From an uncultured Bacteroidales bacterium (GTDB lineage: Bacteria; Bacteroidota; Bacteroidia; Bacteroidales; F082), in NCBI GenBank assembly GCA_946410535.1, contig CAMKAR010000100.1, positions 1-7,407 of the forward strand: DNA of 7,407 nt, given 5' to 3'. Shown here one piece after another: positions 6,647-7,407 of this stretch (positions are counted from its first letter, which is position 1; every line of letters starts with the position of its first letter). The position numbers were made by a program, and so were the translations under genes. Under the pieces are notes generated by a model that was not told the origin of the DNA, made no database searches, and saw nothing but the letters and a program-made list of their open reading frames with translations.

Positions 6647-7255
6647 CTAAATCCATTCTTCTTCCTCTAAGTCCTGGAACACGACATTGGTGATGTTATG
6701 CTTTTTGAAAAGATTCTTTACACGCTCAGTCACAATGATTTTACCGCTTCCTTCAGGTGAGAAAAAATCACAACCATCCCAACTTTCCAAAGGGAAATAA
6801 AAACCTTTCATTATCGAAAAGCGGCCTGAAGGGATTATTATGTCGGAGTTTTGAATCGCCTCTTCAGGATATTCTATCGTCCGTATCACCTTGGATTTCG
6901 AAATGTCGAACGCTCCGCATTTTCCCGTTATCGTAAGTAGGAAATATTTTAAATCTTCGTGGTCCTTGATGGTTATGGGATAGAATTTACAACCAGTTAA
7001 ATTATTGTCCTTCAATAATTTAACTACTTTCTCTGAAACTGCATACAACAACCCCTTTCCAGCCGTGACTATATCCCAAAACTTTTTGCCAAAATTTGGG
7101 TTGACCATAAAATGGAGTTCTCCTTTCGGAATGTCTTCGTCCTTTCTGATTTTTAAATCATCCCATGAATCCCATTCTTTTTGGCTATAGCAACAGGGAT
7201 TTAAAACCAGGCTTCCTCTTCCCTCATGGAAACTATAGAATTTTGTTGTGCTCAT
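6647..7255 (-). CDS. DUF1629/Imm11-like putative immunity protein
   Basis: 202 residues with no signal peptide or membrane segment, so probably cytoplasmic. Two similar stretches stand out: residues 73-93 (VSEKVVKLL...NNLTG..FYP) and 175-194 (VTERVKNLF...NIT..VF). A 'V-S/T-E ... leucine-rich helix ... N-I/L-T ... F' signature is what I associate with DUF1629/Imm11-type proteins, many of which are linked to polymorphic-toxin immunity. The assignment is from pattern memory and not certain; SUKH or another Imm family is an alternative. The segment 160-170 (GCDFFSPEGSG) and the acidic end (EEEEWI) are further marks. The gene is AT-rich (22 GC of 60 bases in 6661-6720) beside recJ (39 of 60 in 3241-3300), which suggests horizontal acquisition. 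No toxin gene is visible. The stop is TAG at 6647-6649. I see no convincing promoter upstream of the ATG at 7253-7255. Confidence 0.7.
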   Translation of the reverse strand: MSTTKFYSFHEGRGSLVLNPCCYSQKEWDSWDDLKIRKDEDIPKGELHFMVNPNFGKKFWDIVTAGKGLLYAVSEKVVKLLKDNNLTGCKFYPITIKDHEDLKYFLLTITGKCGAFDISKSKVIRTIEYPEEAIQNSDIIIPSGRFSIMKGFYFPLESWDGCDFFSPEGSGKIIVTERVKNLFKKHNITNVVFQDLEEEEWI

Positions 7256-7304
7256 TTTTGTCCTTTTTGGTGATTGCTGGTGAAACGGAAAAGGAAAATC
7301 AAAA

Positions 7305-7338
7305 ATTGCTTTGGTATTGGAAATTATTGTTATTTTTG
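7305..7338 (+). promoter_or_regulatory. Promoter at right edge
   Basis: TATTTTTG at 7331-7338 is a perfect TAnnTTTG -7 box. Possible -33 boxes are TTTG at 7310-7313 (17-base spacer) or ATTG at 7305-7308 (22-base spacer); neither spacing is ideal. It points rightward, divergent from the immunity-like gene, towards an ATG at 7356. Confidence 0.5.
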
Positions 7339-7355
7339 CGGAGAAATAAATAGTT

Positions 7356-7407
7356 ATGCCAGAGATTAGCAGACCTTTTGAAATGATTCACGATGGAAAT
7401 TAAAATG
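7356..7407 (+). other. Start of a small gene, possibly frameshifted DUF4160-like
   Basis: The ATG at 7356, about 17 bases after the -7 box, opens 15 codons reading MPEISRPFEMIHDGN and then TAA at 7401-7403. MPEISR is typical of the very start of DUF4160-type small proteins. A second frame begins with ATG at 7393 (MEIKM) and runs off the window; read back one step it gives FTMEIKM, which resembles the next part of such proteins (F-x-I-x-I-x-M). The two could be halves of a gene broken by a frameshift, or a short leader ORF overlapping the next gene by 11 bases. Too little sequence remains to decide. Confidence 0.3.

Overview
The window looks like chromosomal DNA of a Bacteroidetes (Bacteroidales-like) bacterium. 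The evidence is two proteins with a type IX secretion system (T9SS) C-terminal sorting domain, TAnnTTTG-type -7 promoter boxes upstream of several genes, no clear Shine-Dalgarno sequences before the starts, and RecJ and RadA proteins of bacteroidete flavour. No rRNA, tRNA, CRISPR array, transposase or phage gene was seen.

Layout. 1-2401 holds two tandem, same-strand genes for secreted T9SS cargo: the 3' end of one and a complete 520-residue paralogue. Their last 231 bases are about 91% identical. 2551-4329 is recJ (single-strand DNA exonuclease), which converges on a small secreted protein on the minus strand (4343-5068; predicted jelly-roll fold, unusual basic/aromatic tail). That gene is divergent from radA (5266-6639, DNA repair/recombination ATPase). 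The divergent gap holds back-to-back promoters and a palindromic REP/MITE-like element of about 97 bp that would lie in the radA 5' leader. radA converges, with a 7-base gap, on an AT-rich minus-strand gene (6647-7255) resembling DUF1629/Imm11-type immunity proteins. At the right edge a good promoter precedes a very short reading frame whose first residues resemble the start of DUF4160-type proteins. It either breaks or continues outside the window.

Function. recJ and radA are housekeeping genes for homologous recombination and repair, but each has its own upstream signals and they are not an operon. The secreted proteins belong to the outer-membrane/T9SS cargo repertoire. The right end (orphan immunity-like gene plus small-gene remnant) is the accessory part. 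I see no convincing evidence of a complete undescribed system. The best leads are the homogenised sorting-domain repeat, the repeat element inside the radA leader, the orphan immunity-like gene, and the atypical C-terminal tail of the secreted jelly-roll protein.
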